NCBI RefSeq assembly: GCF_001921865.1
Contig: NZ_MSCT01000008.1
Location: forward strand, 1 to 64,000
Source of the DNA: Pseudomonas chlororaphis
GTDB taxonomy: Bacteria > Pseudomonadota > Gammaproteobacteria > Pseudomonadales > Pseudomonadaceae
Direction of reading: 5' to 3'
Length of the DNA stretch: 64,000 nucleotides
The notes under the pieces were generated by a model. The model was not told the origin of the DNA, did not search any database, and worked only from the letters and a program-made list of their open reading frames with translations. The position numbers were made by a program, and so were the translations under genes. Shown here in pieces: positions 9,748-18,696 of the stretch (position 1 is its first letter; each line of letters opens with the position of its first letter).

Positions 9748-10170
9748 CTAAGGGGGTGGCAGCCCTTCCGGCATTGCGGACAAATGTTCGTGGCAGGCCA
9801 GCCATAGGCCTTGTTGTTGTGTGCCGGACCCTTGTTTGCGAAAAACAATGGTCTCGCGCTCCTGGCTGAAGTGTTGCTCCCCTTGCATGCGCAGCTCGGT
9901 GGCGACGTCATGAATAAAAACCGCGGTGTCACCTTGCAGGCTGACAAACGCATTGCTCGAGGCGCAGGACAGCACCTCGAAGCCATCCTCGGCCCGCCAG
10001 CTGTCCCACAGCGCCTGGTAGGCGTCGCGCGACAGCAGGGGCTGGGCGAGGGTGTAGAAGACGAAGCTGGCGTCGGCGCTGAAGGCGCCGAAGTAGGCTT
10101 CGCGATCGTTCCGGGCGAAGGCCGCCACCAGCTCGGCGGCGGCGTTGAGGACCTGCTCGCGCTCGTTCAT
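9748..10170 (-). CDS. NTF2-like (SnoaL/DUF4440-type) small protein
   Basis: A 140-aa cytoplasmic alpha+beta protein of the nuclear-transport-factor-2 fold. The N-terminal helix pair (VLNAAAELVAAFARNDREAYFGAFSADASFVFYT) and the strand-rich C-terminus ending in WLACHEHLSAMP are typical. Its start lies 9 bases after the guanidinobutyrase stop with GAGG as ribosome-binding site, so it is tightly co-transcribed. Such proteins are binding or small enzyme modules; here it may help use a guanidino compound. No catalytic claim can be made. It corresponds in position to PA1420. Confidence 0.8.
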   Translation of the reverse strand: MNEREQVLNAAAELVAAFARNDREAYFGAFSADASFVFYTLAQPLLSRDAYQALWDSWRAEDGFEVLSCASSNAFVSLQGDTAVFIHDVATELRMQGEQHFSQERETIVFRKQGSGTQQQGLWLACHEHLSAMPEGLPPP

Positions 10171-10179
10171 GGCCGGGCC

Positions 10180-11130
10180 TCAGCGGCGTGCCACGCCTGG
10201 CAGCGCGCAGAGCATTTCGTACAGCAGGTTGGCGCCCAGCAGCGAGGTGTTGCCCGTGGTGTCGTACGGTGGCGAGACTTCTACCAGATCGCAGCCGACC
10301 AGGTCGAGGCCCTGACAGCCACGGACGATCTCGATCGCCTGGATGGTGGTCAGGCCGCCGATTTCCGGGGTGCCGGTGCCGGGCGCCCAGGCCGGGTCGA
10401 TGCCGTCGATGTCGAAGCTCAGGTACACCGGGCCGTTGCCGACCTTTTCGCGGACTTCGGCCATCAACGGCTCCAGCGACTTGTGCCAGCACTCTTCGGC
10501 CTGCACCACACGGAAGCCCTGCTTGCGGCTCCAGTTGAAGTCTTCGGCGGTGTAGCCCTGGGCCCGCAGGCCGATCTGCACCACGCGGTCGCAGTCCAGC
10601 AGGCCTTCTTCCACGGCGCGGCGGAAGGTGGTGCCGTGGGCGATCTTCTCGCCGAACATGTGATCGTTGACATCGGCGTGGGCGTCGATGTGCACCAGGC
10701 CGACCTTGCCGTGTTTCTTGTGGATGGCCCGCAGGATCGGCAGGGTGACGGTGTGGTCGCCGCCCAGGGTCAGCGGGATCACGTTGTGCTCGAGGATGCT
10801 GTCGTAGGCTTCTTCGATGATACGCACGGCGTCCAGCAGGTTGAAGGTGTTGATCGCCACGTCGCCGATGTCGGCCACGTTCAGCGAGTCGAAGGGCGCG
10901 GCGCCGGTGGCCATGTTGTAAGGGCGGATCATCACCGATTCGGCGCGGATCTCGCGCGGCCCGAAGCGGGTACCGGAGCGCAGCGAGGTGCCGATGTCCA
11001 GCGGGATGCCGACAAAGGCGGCATCCAGGCCGGCCGGGGTAGGCACATGGGGAAGACGCATCATGGTGGCGATGCCGCCGAAGCGCGGCATTTCGTTGCC
11101 GCCCAGTGGTTGGTGGAGAATCTTGTCCAC
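10180..11130 (-). CDS. gbuA: Guanidinobutyrase (ureohydrolase)
   Basis: Hydrolyses 4-guanidinobutyrate to 4-aminobutyrate and urea in arginine and agmatine-type catabolism. This 316-aa arginase/agmatinase-family protein has the binuclear Mn ligands: H126 (GGDHT), D149/H151/D153 (HIDAHAD) and D240/D242 (SFDIDGIDP), plus GTGTPEIGG. The N-terminus MDKILHQPLGGNEMPRFGGIATMMRLP fits GbuA. The start is GTG (CAC at 11128-11130) behind GAGG. It is the first gene of a four-gene minus-strand operon and is divergent from gbuR, a LysR-type activator gene, as in P. aeruginosa. Agmatinase is the alternative; context favours GbuA. Confidence 0.92.
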   Translation of the reverse strand: MDKILHQPLGGNEMPRFGGIATMMRLPHVPTPAGLDAAFVGIPLDIGTSLRSGTRFGPREIRAESVMIRPYNMATGAAPFDSLNVADIGDVAINTFNLLDAVRIIEEAYDSILEHNVIPLTLGGDHTVTLPILRAIHKKHGKVGLVHIDAHADVNDHMFGEKIAHGTTFRRAVEEGLLDCDRVVQIGLRAQGYTAEDFNWSRKQGFRVVQAEECWHKSLEPLMAEVREKVGNGPVYLSFDIDGIDPAWAPGTGTPEIGGLTTIQAIEIVRGCQGLDLVGCDLVEVSPPYDTTGNTSLLGANLLYEMLCALPGVARR

Positions 11131-11532
11131 GGGATTGGCCTCATCGTTGTTTTATTTATGGGGTTTGCGGCGCAGCACAGGGTGCCGGCGAAACCGAGTG
11201 GGGCCGATTCTGCGAAATGTAGTGGTCGGGAAGAATCGCTACGGGCAAATACTTAGTTCAGATTTTTCTAAACTAACTGCCGGGTAACGGATAGACTTTG
11301 CACGATTGCGGCTGGATGTCGTCTGGACGGTCCGCATCGCGAGCAAGCTCGCTCCTACAGGAATCATCCCGTTCATGTAGGAGCGAGCTTGCTCGCGATC
11401 GAACGCGAAGCGTTCGTAACCAGGGCGTACAGCCAACATGGCGTCGGCTTTCAGTGCGCTTAACCGCTTGCTCAGTGCTACGAAGGATCGAGGCTCTGGT
11501 TCACCCCCGAGGCTATTTTGCCGGAGTCTGTC
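11131..11532. other. Divergent gbuA-gbuR regulatory region
   Basis: 402 bp between divergent start codons. It should hold both promoters and the GbuR operator. The only clear element is a REPIN at 11336-11399; an AT-rich stretch at about 11250-11290 (TTAGTTCAGATTTTTCTAAACTAA) contains the palindromic pair TTAG..CTAA and is the best operator candidate. No other gene seen. Confidence 0.5.
11336..11399. repeat. REPIN (inverted pair of REP palindromes)
   Basis: ATCGCGAGCAAGCTCGCTCC at 11336 and its reverse complement ending at 11399 flank a 16-bp centre. Pseudomonas REPINs are mobilised by RAYT transposases encoded elsewhere. Confidence 0.92.
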
Positions 11533-12426
11533 ATGGCCAACGCTTTACCTGATCTGAAACTATTGCGCATCTTCGTCAGCGTGGTGCGGCATCAGGGGTT
11601 CGCCAATGCCCAGCACGAACTGAACCTCTCCACCTCGGCCATCAGCACCTACATGAGCCAGCTCGAGTCGGCCCTGGGCCTGGTGCTGTGCCATCGCGGC
11701 CGCGGCGGTTTCAGCCTGACCAGCAAGGGCGAACTGTTCCACCAGGAAACCCTGCGCCTGCTGGGCGAACTGGAGGGGTTCGAGCAGTACGCCGCGGCGC
11801 TCAAGGGCGAGTTGCGTGGCACCCTCAATCTGGGGGTGATCGACTCGACGGTGAGCGACAAGGCCCTGCCGTTCGCCGAAGCCATCGGTGCCTACAGCCA
11901 GGAACACCCGGCGGTGCATTTGCATTTGTCGGTGCTCAGCCCCTACGAACTGCAGCTCGGGGTGCAGGACAACCGCCTGGACCTGGCCATCGGCGCCTTT
12001 TCCACGCGCATGAGCGGGCTGGTGTACATGCCGCTGTACCGCGAGCAGCACTGGTTGTATTGCAGCAGCCGGCATCCGCTGTTCAACGAACGGCGCATCC
12101 CCGAGCAGGTCATCACCCAGCAGCGCATGGTCGGCCGCGGCTACTGGAGCCAGGCCGAGCTGGCCCGCCACGGTTTCAAGCACAGCGCGGCGACGGTGGA
12201 GAGCATGGAGGCGCAGTTGATCCTGGTGCTGTCCGGCGCCTACATCGGCTACCTGCCGGAGCATTACGCCCAGGCCTGGGCCGACAAGGGCGATCTGCGA
12301 GTGCTGCTGCCGGCGACCTTCGGCTACCAGGCGCCGTTCTCGATGATCGTGCGCCGTGGCCGCAGCCGCGAACCGCTGATCCAGACGTTCCGCGACCTGC
12401 TCAAGGCGCAGCTCAACCAGGTCTGA
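11533..12426 (+). CDS. gbuR: LysR-family activator of guanidinobutyrate catabolism
   Basis: A 297-aa LysR-type regulator with an N-terminal winged helix-turn-helix (about 6-65: LRIFVSVVRHQGFANAQHELNLSTSAISTYMSQLE) and a C-terminal periplasmic-binding-like effector domain. ATG at 11533 is chosen because CCGGAG sits 6 bases upstream; the TTG at 11518 lacks a ribosome-binding site. It is divergent from gbuA, the standard arrangement for LysR activators, and the same pair exists in P. aeruginosa (PA1421/PA1422). The inducer is expected to be 4-guanidinobutyrate. tapT follows 10 bases after its stop. Confidence 0.9.
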   Translation: MANALPDLKLLRIFVSVVRHQGFANAQHELNLSTSAISTYMSQLESALGLVLCHRGRGGFSLTSKGELFHQETLRLLGELEGFEQYAAALKGELRGTLNLGVIDSTVSDKALPFAEAIGAYSQEHPAVHLHLSVLSPYELQLGVQDNRLDLAIGAFSTRMSGLVYMPLYREQHWLYCSSRHPLFNERRIPEQVITQQRMVGRGYWSQAELARHGFKHSAATVESMEAQLILVLSGAYIGYLPEHYAQAWADKGDLRVLLPATFGYQAPFSMIVRRGRSREPLIQTFRDLLKAQLNQV

Positions 12427-12436
12427 GGAGGCCAGC

Positions 12437-13066
12437 ATGTCCCGCCCTTTATCAAGAACCCGGTGCGAGCGTTGCCTGCGTCCGCAAGCCCATTGCCTGT
12501 GCCCGCTGATCCCGCGGCTGGACAGCCGTACCCGGGTGCTGCTGTTGCAGCATCCCAGCGAGGTGAACCACGCGCTGAACACCGCGCGGCTGGCGGCGCT
12601 GGGGCTGAGCAATGCCGAGTTGGTCGTCGGCGAGGTGTTCGCCGATTTGCCGACGCTGTTGAACCGCCCGGGGTATCAGGCGCGGCTGTTGTTCCCGGCC
12701 GAGGACGCGCAGCCCCTGCAAGCGTATTCCAGCCTGTCCGACAGCCAGCCCTGGCTGCTGGTGGTGCCCGACGGCACCTGGCGCAAGGCGCGCAAGTTGC
12801 TGCACCTCAACCCGCTGTTGGGCGCGTTGCCGCGGGTGGCCCTGGCCGCAGGCGGGGTGTCCCGTTACCGGCTGCGCAAGGCGCCGGGGCCGGGGGCCTT
12901 GTCGACGATCGAGGCCATTGTCCAGGCCTTGCAGACCCTGGAAGCGCCCACCTCGTTCGAGCCTTTGCTCAAACCCTTCGAGGCCTTGATCGAAGGGCAG
13001 ATCGCGGCGATGGGGGAGGACACCTATCGACGCAATCATCTCCAGGCGCCAGACGAGCCCCTGTAG
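12437..13066 (+). CDS. tapT: tRNA-uridine aminocarboxypropyltransferase (DTW domain)
   Basis: A 209-aa DTW-domain protein (YfiP/TapT family) expected to make acp3U47 in tRNA from S-adenosylmethionine. Visible features are four N-terminal cysteines (C10, C13, C20, C22) that should bind zinc, the LLLQHPSE strand, and the signature DGTWRKARK near residue 111. AGGAGG precedes the ATG. It follows gbuR by 10 bp, so read-through is likely although the functions are unrelated. Its TAG stop at 13064 lies inside the first arm of a REPIN (CTGTAGCCGC), so the mobile palindrome supplies the last bases of the gene. Confidence 0.88.
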   Translation: MSRPLSRTRCERCLRPQAHCLCPLIPRLDSRTRVLLLQHPSEVNHALNTARLAALGLSNAELVVGEVFADLPTLLNRPGYQARLLFPAEDAQPLQAYSSLSDSQPWLLVVPDGTWRKARKLLHLNPLLGALPRVALAAGGVSRYRLRKAPGPGALSTIEAIVQALQTLEAPTSFEPLLKPFEALIEGQIAAMGEDTYRRNHLQAPDEPL

Positions 13067-13184
13067 CCGCTGCCGCAGGCTGCGCACGACCGCGAAGCGG
13101 GCGCCTCGGTCTGTCGGGAAATCCACGGTGTGGCGTCCAGGGGCCGCTGCGCGACCCATCGCAGCCTGCGGCAGCGGCTACAGG
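13060..13184. repeat. REPIN of a second family (CTGTAGCCGCTGCCGCAGG type)
   Basis: Two 25-bp arms in inverted orientation: 13060-13084 beginning CCTGTAGCCGCTGCCGCAGG, and 13160-13184, its perfect reverse complement. They flank about 75 bp. This REPIN separates convergent tapT and lapC and probably folds into the shared mRNA end. A remnant of the same family is at 54571-54592. Confidence 0.9.
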
Positions 13185-13205
13185 GTTAGAGGTGTACAGG
13201 AGTGA

Positions 13206-14561
13206 TCAACGCTCGCGCATCGATTCGGTCCGCGCCTTGAGCACCGGTTTGAGCAGGTAGTCGAGCACGCTTTTCTCGCCGGTGATGATGTCCACCGTGG
13301 CGACCATGCCGGGGATGATCAGCAGCGGCTTGAGGTCGCCGCCCAGGTGGTTTTTGTCGGTGCGTACCTGGATCAGGTAGAAGCTGTTGCCCTTGTCATC
13401 GGTGATGGTGTCGGCGCCGATCAGCTCCAGCTTGGCGCTCAGGCCGCCGTAGATGGTGTAGTCGTAGGCGCTGAACTTGACCATGGCTTTCTGCCCGGGG
13501 TGGAGGAAGGCCACGTCCTGCGGGCGCACCCTGGCCTCGATCAGCAGGTTGTCCTCCAGCGGCACGATTTCCACCATGTCGCTGCCCGGCTGGACCACCC
13601 CGCCGATGGTGTTGACCTTGAGCTGCTTGATCACCCCGTGCACCGGCGACGTCACGGTGGTGCGGGACACCCGGTCGTCGATGGCGATGCTCGACGCGGT
13701 GATTTTCGACAGGTCGGTGCGTTTCTCGTTGAGCTCCTTGGCGGCGTCGGAGCGGAAGCTCTGTTCGGACTCGTCGATCTTGCTCTTGATCTCGTTGATC
13801 GCTGATTCCGCTCGGGGAATGGCCAGGGTGGTGGCATTGAGCGAGCCGCGGATTTCCACCGCGCTGCGTTTGAGGCGCAGGATCTCCACCGGCGATACCG
13901 CGCCGGTGCCTACCAGGGGCGCCGACATGTTCATTTCCTGGTTGAGCAGGGCCAGGCTGGAGCTGAACTGCCCTTGTTTCGAGCGGAACTCCGCCAGCTC
14001 CTGGGTCTTTTGCCGCAACTGCTCGGTCAGGGTCCGCTGTTCGCTGGCCAGGCGGCGTTGGCGTTGCTCGTAGAGCGAACGCTCGTCCTCGGCCACTTGC
14101 GGCGCCTTGGCCACCACCTCGTCGGACGGCTTGAACGGCCGGCCCTCGGCCTCGGCGGACAGGCGCTCGACCTGGGCCGTCAGGGCGTAACGGTCGGCTT
14201 CGCTTTCGCCCTTGTTCGACAGGAAGCGCGTGTCGTCGAGGCGCAGCAGGGTGTCGCCCTTGTTCACCATTTGCCCTTCGCGCACGAAGATCTCGGTGAC
14301 AATGCCGCCTTCCAGGTTCTGCACCACCTGCACCTTGCTCGACGGGATGGCCTTGCCTTCGCCGACGGTCACTTCCTGGAGCACGGCGAACTTGGCCCAG
14401 AGCAGGGCGCAGACGATCAGCGCGGCGGCCAGCCAGACGGTAAGGCGCGAGCCGCGCGGCGAGTCCTGCAGCGAGGCGCCGGCGGTTTCCGGCATGAACT
14501 CGCTTTCCGCGCTTTTGCGCAGGCTGGCGAAGTAGCCGCGTGGTTGCGATGAGGCAGGCAT
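13206..14561 (-). CDS. lapC: Type I secretion membrane-fusion protein (HlyD family), LapC
   Basis: The periplasmic adaptor of the type I secretion system that exports LapA. The 451-aa protein has a short cytoplasmic N-terminus, one transmembrane helix (about 38-58, TVWLAAALIVCALLWAKF), paired lipoyl half-motifs (LEGGIVTEIFVREGQMVNKGD and VHGVIKQLKVNTIGG), a long coiled-coil hairpin (about 130-310) and the HlyD C-terminal beta domain. ATG at 14561 is chosen because AGGAG lies upstream; the longer frame reads back into lapB. It is last in lapE-lapB-lapC, 10 bases after the lapB stop. Confidence 0.92.
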   Translation of the reverse strand: MPASSQPRGYFASLRKSAESEFMPETAGASLQDSPRGSRLTVWLAAALIVCALLWAKFAVLQEVTVGEGKAIPSSKVQVVQNLEGGIVTEIFVREGQMVNKGDTLLRLDDTRFLSNKGESEADRYALTAQVERLSAEAEGRPFKPSDEVVAKAPQVAEDERSLYEQRQRRLASEQRTLTEQLRQKTQELAEFRSKQGQFSSSLALLNQEMNMSAPLVGTGAVSPVEILRLKRSAVEIRGSLNATTLAIPRAESAINEIKSKIDESEQSFRSDAAKELNEKRTDLSKITASSIAIDDRVSRTTVTSPVHGVIKQLKVNTIGGVVQPGSDMVEIVPLEDNLLIEARVRPQDVAFLHPGQKAMVKFSAYDYTIYGGLSAKLELIGADTITDDKGNSFYLIQVRTDKNHLGGDLKPLLIIPGMVATVDIITGEKSVLDYLLKPVLKARTESMRER

Positions 14562-14571
14562 GGGGCGACTC

Positions 14572-16731
14572 CTAGACCGCCGCAGAGCCGACACGGCCCT
14601 TGCGCAGTGCATCGATGACCGCTTCTTTCGGGCCGTCGGCGACGATCCGGCCGTTATCCAGGACCACCAGCCGGTCCACCAGGCTGAGCATCGAGGTACG
14701 GTGGGTCACCAGCAGCAGGGTCTTGCCTTGTACCCAGGTGTGCAGGCGCTGGCGCAGGGCGTCTTCGCTGCTGTTGTCCATGGCGCTGGTGGGTTCGTCG
14801 AGGAGCAGGATGGGCGGGTCCAGCAGCAGGGCCCGGGCCAGCAGCACCGCTTGGCGCTGGCCGCCGGACAGCAGTTGGCCGCGTTCGCCCACCGGCCGGT
14901 CGAAGCCCTGGGGATGCTGGCGGGCCAGTTCGGTGACACCGGTCAGCTCGGCCACTTCGAGCATGCGCGCATCGCTGATGTAGCGCGCGCCGAGGGTCAG
15001 GTTGTCGCGCAGGCTGCCGGCCAGCAGCGGCAGGTCGTGGGCGACGTAGCCGATCTGCTGGCGCAGGTCGGCCACATCCAGCTGGCGCAGGTCGAGGTTG
15101 TCCAGCAGCAACTGGCCTTCCTCGGGGGCATAGAAGCCCATGACCAGGCGCCCCAGGGTGCTCTTGCCGGAGCCGCTGCGGCCGATGATGCCGACGCGCT
15201 CGCCGGGTTGCAGGCTGAAGCTGAGGTTGCTCAGGGCCGGGGCGTTCTGCCCCTGATAGCGGAAGGTCACCTGGTTGAGGGTCAGCGCGCCTTGCAGTTG
15301 CGTGCGTTCCAGCGGGCGCTGGCGGGCATCGCGTTCCTGGGGCAGGGCCATCAGCGCGTCGGTGCTGCGCATGGTCAGCTGCGCCTGCTGGTAACGGGTG
15401 ATCAGCCCGGCGATCTGCCCCAGCGGCGCCAGGACCCGGCTGCCGAGCATGTAGCTGGCCACCAGCGCGCCGACGCTGAGGTTGCCGGCGATGATGCTGT
15501 AGACCCCGGCGACGATGGTCGCCATGCCGCAGAACTGCTGGATGAACAGGGTGCCGTTGGTGGCCAGGGCCGACAGGTTGCGCGCATGGCTGTCGAGGCG
15601 GGTGAGGGCGCCGTGGGTGCTTTCCCACTTGTGCTGGCGCTCGCTTTCGGCACTGCAGGCCTTGAGGGTTTCCAGGCCGCCGAGGGTCTCGATCAACAGG
15701 GCCTGGCGTTCGGCGCCCAGGCTCAGGCTTTTTTGCACGGTGTCGCGCAGGCGCGCCTGGATCAGCATGGCGAAGGCGATGGTCAGGGGAAACGCCAGCA
15801 GCGGGATCACCACCAGCCAGCCGCCGAGCAGGCCGATCACCAGCAGCATCAGGACGGCGAAGGGCAGGTCGATCAGGCTGGTCAGGGTCACGGCGGTGAG
15901 GAATTCGCGCAGGCCCTGGAAGTCATGGATGCTCTGGGCAAAACCGCCGATGGTCGCCGGCCGGGCTTTCATCGCCATGCCGGTGATGCGCTCGAACAGG
16001 GTGGCGGAGAGGATCACGTCGGTGCGCTTGCCGGCGTTGTCCAGCAGGTGGGCGCGGACCACGCGCAGCACCAGCTCGAAGCCGGTGCCGATCAACAGGC
16101 CGATGGCCAGGACCCAGAGGGTCGAGGTGGCCTGGTTGGGCACCACGCGGTCGTAGGTCTGCATGACGAACAGCGGCACCATCAGCCCCAGCAGGTTGAT
16201 CAGCAGGCTGGCGAGGATCGCGTCGCTGTACAGCCAGCGCGAGAGTTTCAGGGTGTCGCGGAACCAGGCTTCGACCCTGGGCACCAGCGAGTTGCGCAGC
16301 TCTTCCAGTTCATGTCGGGGCCGGGCGAACAGGGCCTGGCCGGTGTAGTCGGCGTTCAGCTCGGCCTGGCTGACCCACTGTTCGCCGCCCTCGGCTTCGC
16401 AGGGCAGGATCAGCGCCTGGCCGTCGTCGCCCCAGCGGCGCAGGACGGCGCAACGGCCCTGCTTGAGGATCAGCAGCACCGGCAGGTTGAGGGGGGAGAT
16501 CGCCGACAGCTCGCGCCGCAGCAGGCGTGCCTGCAAGTTGGCGCGCGCCGCGGCACGGGGCAGCAGGTCCAGGCTCAGGCGCTGCTGAGGCAGGGGCAGC
16601 CCCGCGCTGAGGCTGGCACGGCTGACGGTGCAGCCGTGCAATTTGCAGAGGATCAACAATCCGTCCAACAACGGGTCATCAAAATTCAGGCGCGGATCGA
16701 CGCCTGAGTTCCCGGGTTCCATGCTGGTCAC
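14572..16731 (-). CDS. lapB: Type I secretion ABC transporter LapB
   Basis: The inner-membrane ATPase of the LapA secretion system. The 719-aa protein has an N-terminal C39-like domain (about 1-140), a six-helix transmembrane domain (about 155-430) and an ATPase domain with Walker A GRSGSGKST (about 515-523), signature LSGGQRQ and Walker B ILLLDEPTSAMD. The C39-like domain lacks the catalytic Cys/His arrangement of bacteriocin processing peptidases, as expected for exporters of RTX substrates that keep their C-terminal signal. It lies 18 bases after lapE and 10 bases before lapC in one minus-strand operon. Confidence 0.93.
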   Translation of the reverse strand: MTSMEPGNSGVDPRLNFDDPLLDGLLILCKLHGCTVSRASLSAGLPLPQQRLSLDLLPRAAARANLQARLLRRELSAISPLNLPVLLILKQGRCAVLRRWGDDGQALILPCEAEGGEQWVSQAELNADYTGQALFARPRHELEELRNSLVPRVEAWFRDTLKLSRWLYSDAILASLLINLLGLMVPLFVMQTYDRVVPNQATSTLWVLAIGLLIGTGFELVLRVVRAHLLDNAGKRTDVILSATLFERITGMAMKARPATIGGFAQSIHDFQGLREFLTAVTLTSLIDLPFAVLMLLVIGLLGGWLVVIPLLAFPLTIAFAMLIQARLRDTVQKSLSLGAERQALLIETLGGLETLKACSAESERQHKWESTHGALTRLDSHARNLSALATNGTLFIQQFCGMATIVAGVYSIIAGNLSVGALVASYMLGSRVLAPLGQIAGLITRYQQAQLTMRSTDALMALPQERDARQRPLERTQLQGALTLNQVTFRYQGQNAPALSNLSFSLQPGERVGIIGRSGSGKSTLGRLVMGFYAPEEGQLLLDNLDLRQLDVADLRQQIGYVAHDLPLLAGSLRDNLTLGARYISDARMLEVAELTGVTELARQHPQGFDRPVGERGQLLSGGQRQAVLLARALLLDPPILLLDEPTSAMDNSSEDALRQRLHTWVQGKTLLLVTHRTSMLSLVDRLVVLDNGRIVADGPKEAVIDALRKGRVGSAAV

Positions 16732-16749
16732 ATTGAGTCCTCCGCGGAC

Positions 16750-18108
16750 TTAACGCATGTCCGGCAAGCGGGCTTCGCTTTTCACTTCGGTCTGGGCGAT
16801 CGCTTCCGCGGGGACCACGACTTTTTCCTTGTTCAGCAACTCGCCCATGTTCGCCAGCACGCGATACATCGAGAACTCCTCGGTGTAGCGCACTTCGGTG
16901 TAGCGGCGGTTGGCGTTGTACAGCTCGTTTTCGCTGTCCAGCAGGTCGAGCAGGGTGCGCTGGCCGAGGCCGAACTGGTCCTGGTAGGCCGCGCGCACGC
17001 GGGCCGTGGTCTCGGCATATTCGCGGGCGGTGGGGGTCTGCTTCTTGGCGTTGACCATGGCGTTCCAGGCCAGGGTGATGTTCTCGTTGAGCATGCGCAG
17101 CGCGTTGTTGCGGATGTCCATGGCCTGGTTGATCTTGTGCGCGTCCGACTGCAGGCGGGCCTTGTCGCTGCCGCCGCGGAACAGGTTGTAGTTCATCACC
17201 ACGCCGACCCGCCATTCGTTGTCGTGGCCCTTGTCGCCCTGCACGTTGTCGTTGGCGCCCACCGCGGCCTCGGCGTCGAAGCGTGGGTAGAACGGCGACT
17301 TGGCGACCTCGTACTGACTCTCGGCGGACTGCACGTCGGCCTGGGCCGACTTCAGGTAGGGGTTGTTCTCCAGCATGCTTTGCCGGGCGTCCGGCAGGCT
17401 CCCCGGCACTTCACCGCGGATCGACGGCAAGGTTTCCAGTTCGTCGGGCATACGCCCCACGGCGCTGAAGAAGTTGGCTTCGGCGTCGGCCAGGTCGACC
17501 GTCGCGGTGTCGAAGTTGTTTTCCGCCAGCGCGCGCCGCGCCTTGGACTGGTCGAGGTCGGCGGTACTGCCGACGCCGCGCTCGCTGCGCAGGCCGATCT
17601 GGTCGTTGACCCGCAGGTGCGCCTGCAGGTTGTTCTTGGCCAGGGTCACCAGTTCGCGGCGCTTGAGCACTTCCAGGTACACCTCGATGGTGCGCAGGGC
17701 CAGGCTTTCGGCGGTGCCGCGGGTGTAGTACGCCCGTGAGTTGGAGACCGACTGGGTGCGCCCGACTTCGTTGGCAGTGTTGAAGCCGTCGAAGAGCATT
17801 TGCCGCAGGCGCAGCTCCGACTGGGTGTAGGTCAGGGTCTCGGTGTGATGGTTGCCCAACGCGCGCGTGGTGGTGTTATCGCTGTAGCCGCGGCCATAGG
17901 CGGCATTGAGGTCCAGCGATGGATAGAAACCGCCCTTGGCGACCTTGACGTCCTCATCAGCCGACAGACGGTTGTTCTGGCTCGCGCGCAATTCCGGATG
18001 GTTGTCCAGTGTGCTTTGAATGGCCTCCGTCAGAGACATGGCTTGGGCCTGAGCAGTACAGGCCATGGCTAGTAAAATCGCGCTACTGAGGGGGGTGAAA
18101 ACGCGCAT
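16750..18108 (-). CDS. lapE: TolC-like outer membrane channel LapE
   Basis: The outer-membrane pore of the LapA secretion apparatus, which also anchors uncleaved LapA on the surface. The 452-aa protein has signal peptide MRVFTPLSSAILLAMACTAQ ending near A22 and the TolC duplicated helical pattern (SLTEAIQSTLDNHPELRASQNNR at the N-terminus; REYAETTARVRAAYQDQFGLGQRTLLDLLDSENELYNANRRYTEV near residue 370). ATG at 18108 is chosen because GGGAG lies 9 bases upstream and the signal peptide begins there. It is the first gene of lapEBC, divergent from lapA. Confidence 0.92.
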   Translation of the reverse strand: MRVFTPLSSAILLAMACTAQAQAMSLTEAIQSTLDNHPELRASQNNRLSADEDVKVAKGGFYPSLDLNAAYGRGYSDNTTTRALGNHHTETLTYTQSELRLRQMLFDGFNTANEVGRTQSVSNSRAYYTRGTAESLALRTIEVYLEVLKRRELVTLAKNNLQAHLRVNDQIGLRSERGVGSTADLDQSKARRALAENNFDTATVDLADAEANFFSAVGRMPDELETLPSIRGEVPGSLPDARQSMLENNPYLKSAQADVQSAESQYEVAKSPFYPRFDAEAAVGANDNVQGDKGHDNEWRVGVVMNYNLFRGGSDKARLQSDAHKINQAMDIRNNALRMLNENITLAWNAMVNAKKQTPTAREYAETTARVRAAYQDQFGLGQRTLLDLLDSENELYNANRRYTEVRYTEEFSMYRVLANMGELLNKEKVVVPAEAIAQTEVKSEARLPDMR

Positions 18109-18696
18109 GAGGTACATCTCCCTGATCCATTGTTGTGCGTTGCAGTCGCCAAAAAAATGACGAAATTTAGAGGTCAAACCGTTTCAGGCTTGTAACAACA
18201 GAGCTAAGAACATCCTGAGCAGAAGCTAAGAAGGATTTCTCATAAGGCTTATTCCTAAAAAAACTTATGCACTCTGTGAAATCCAGCACATTGTTCAGTT
18301 CACAAGCCCCGTATTTATAGGCTCTAGGGAGCTTTTAAGAGGCTCTGGAAGGTTCAAAAAAAATTACGACACAGGGCGGGAAAGGAGCGTTGGAGTGGGT
18401 GCGGTACGGTGTTCGATGCGACAGTTTTTTGTCACTTGCAGTCTTCGAACCCGTGCCGCGATTTTCGCGGGAGGGCTGTCCGAAGCCCGAATGAGCTTGA
18501 TTGCATTCGGTTTTGTCTTCGGCAGAAACAGCAGGCCAGCGAGGGACGAGCGAGAGGGACAGGCCGGTACGCAGGTTCGACTGGGCGAAAGTCAACGAAC
18601 CGTCAGGCCGCTATTTCTCGTCGGTGACCCAATGACGCCATAGCACTTTTCCGTGCAATCAGATGCCGATGGCTGTCGGCAGCGGAGGAAGTGCTC
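18109..18696. other. Divergent lapE-lapA control region
   Basis: 588 bp, clearly more AT-rich than its flanks in the half next to lapE (several runs of A, and AAGCTAAGAAGG repeated loosely near 18225). It must contain the lapEBC and lapA promoters. In related strains c-di-GMP-responsive FleQ acts here, but I could not pick a FleQ site with confidence. The short reading frames inside have no ribosome-binding sites. Confidence 0.5.

Noticed and set aside
11336..11399. Inverted repeat considered as a transcription terminator
   Set aside because: The same arms recur at many intergenic sites in either orientation without T-runs, which marks it as a REPIN.
18335..18643. Short ORFs in the lapE-lapA intergenic region
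   Set aside because: No ribosome-binding sites, biased amino acid content and overlap on both strands; treated as non-coding control region.
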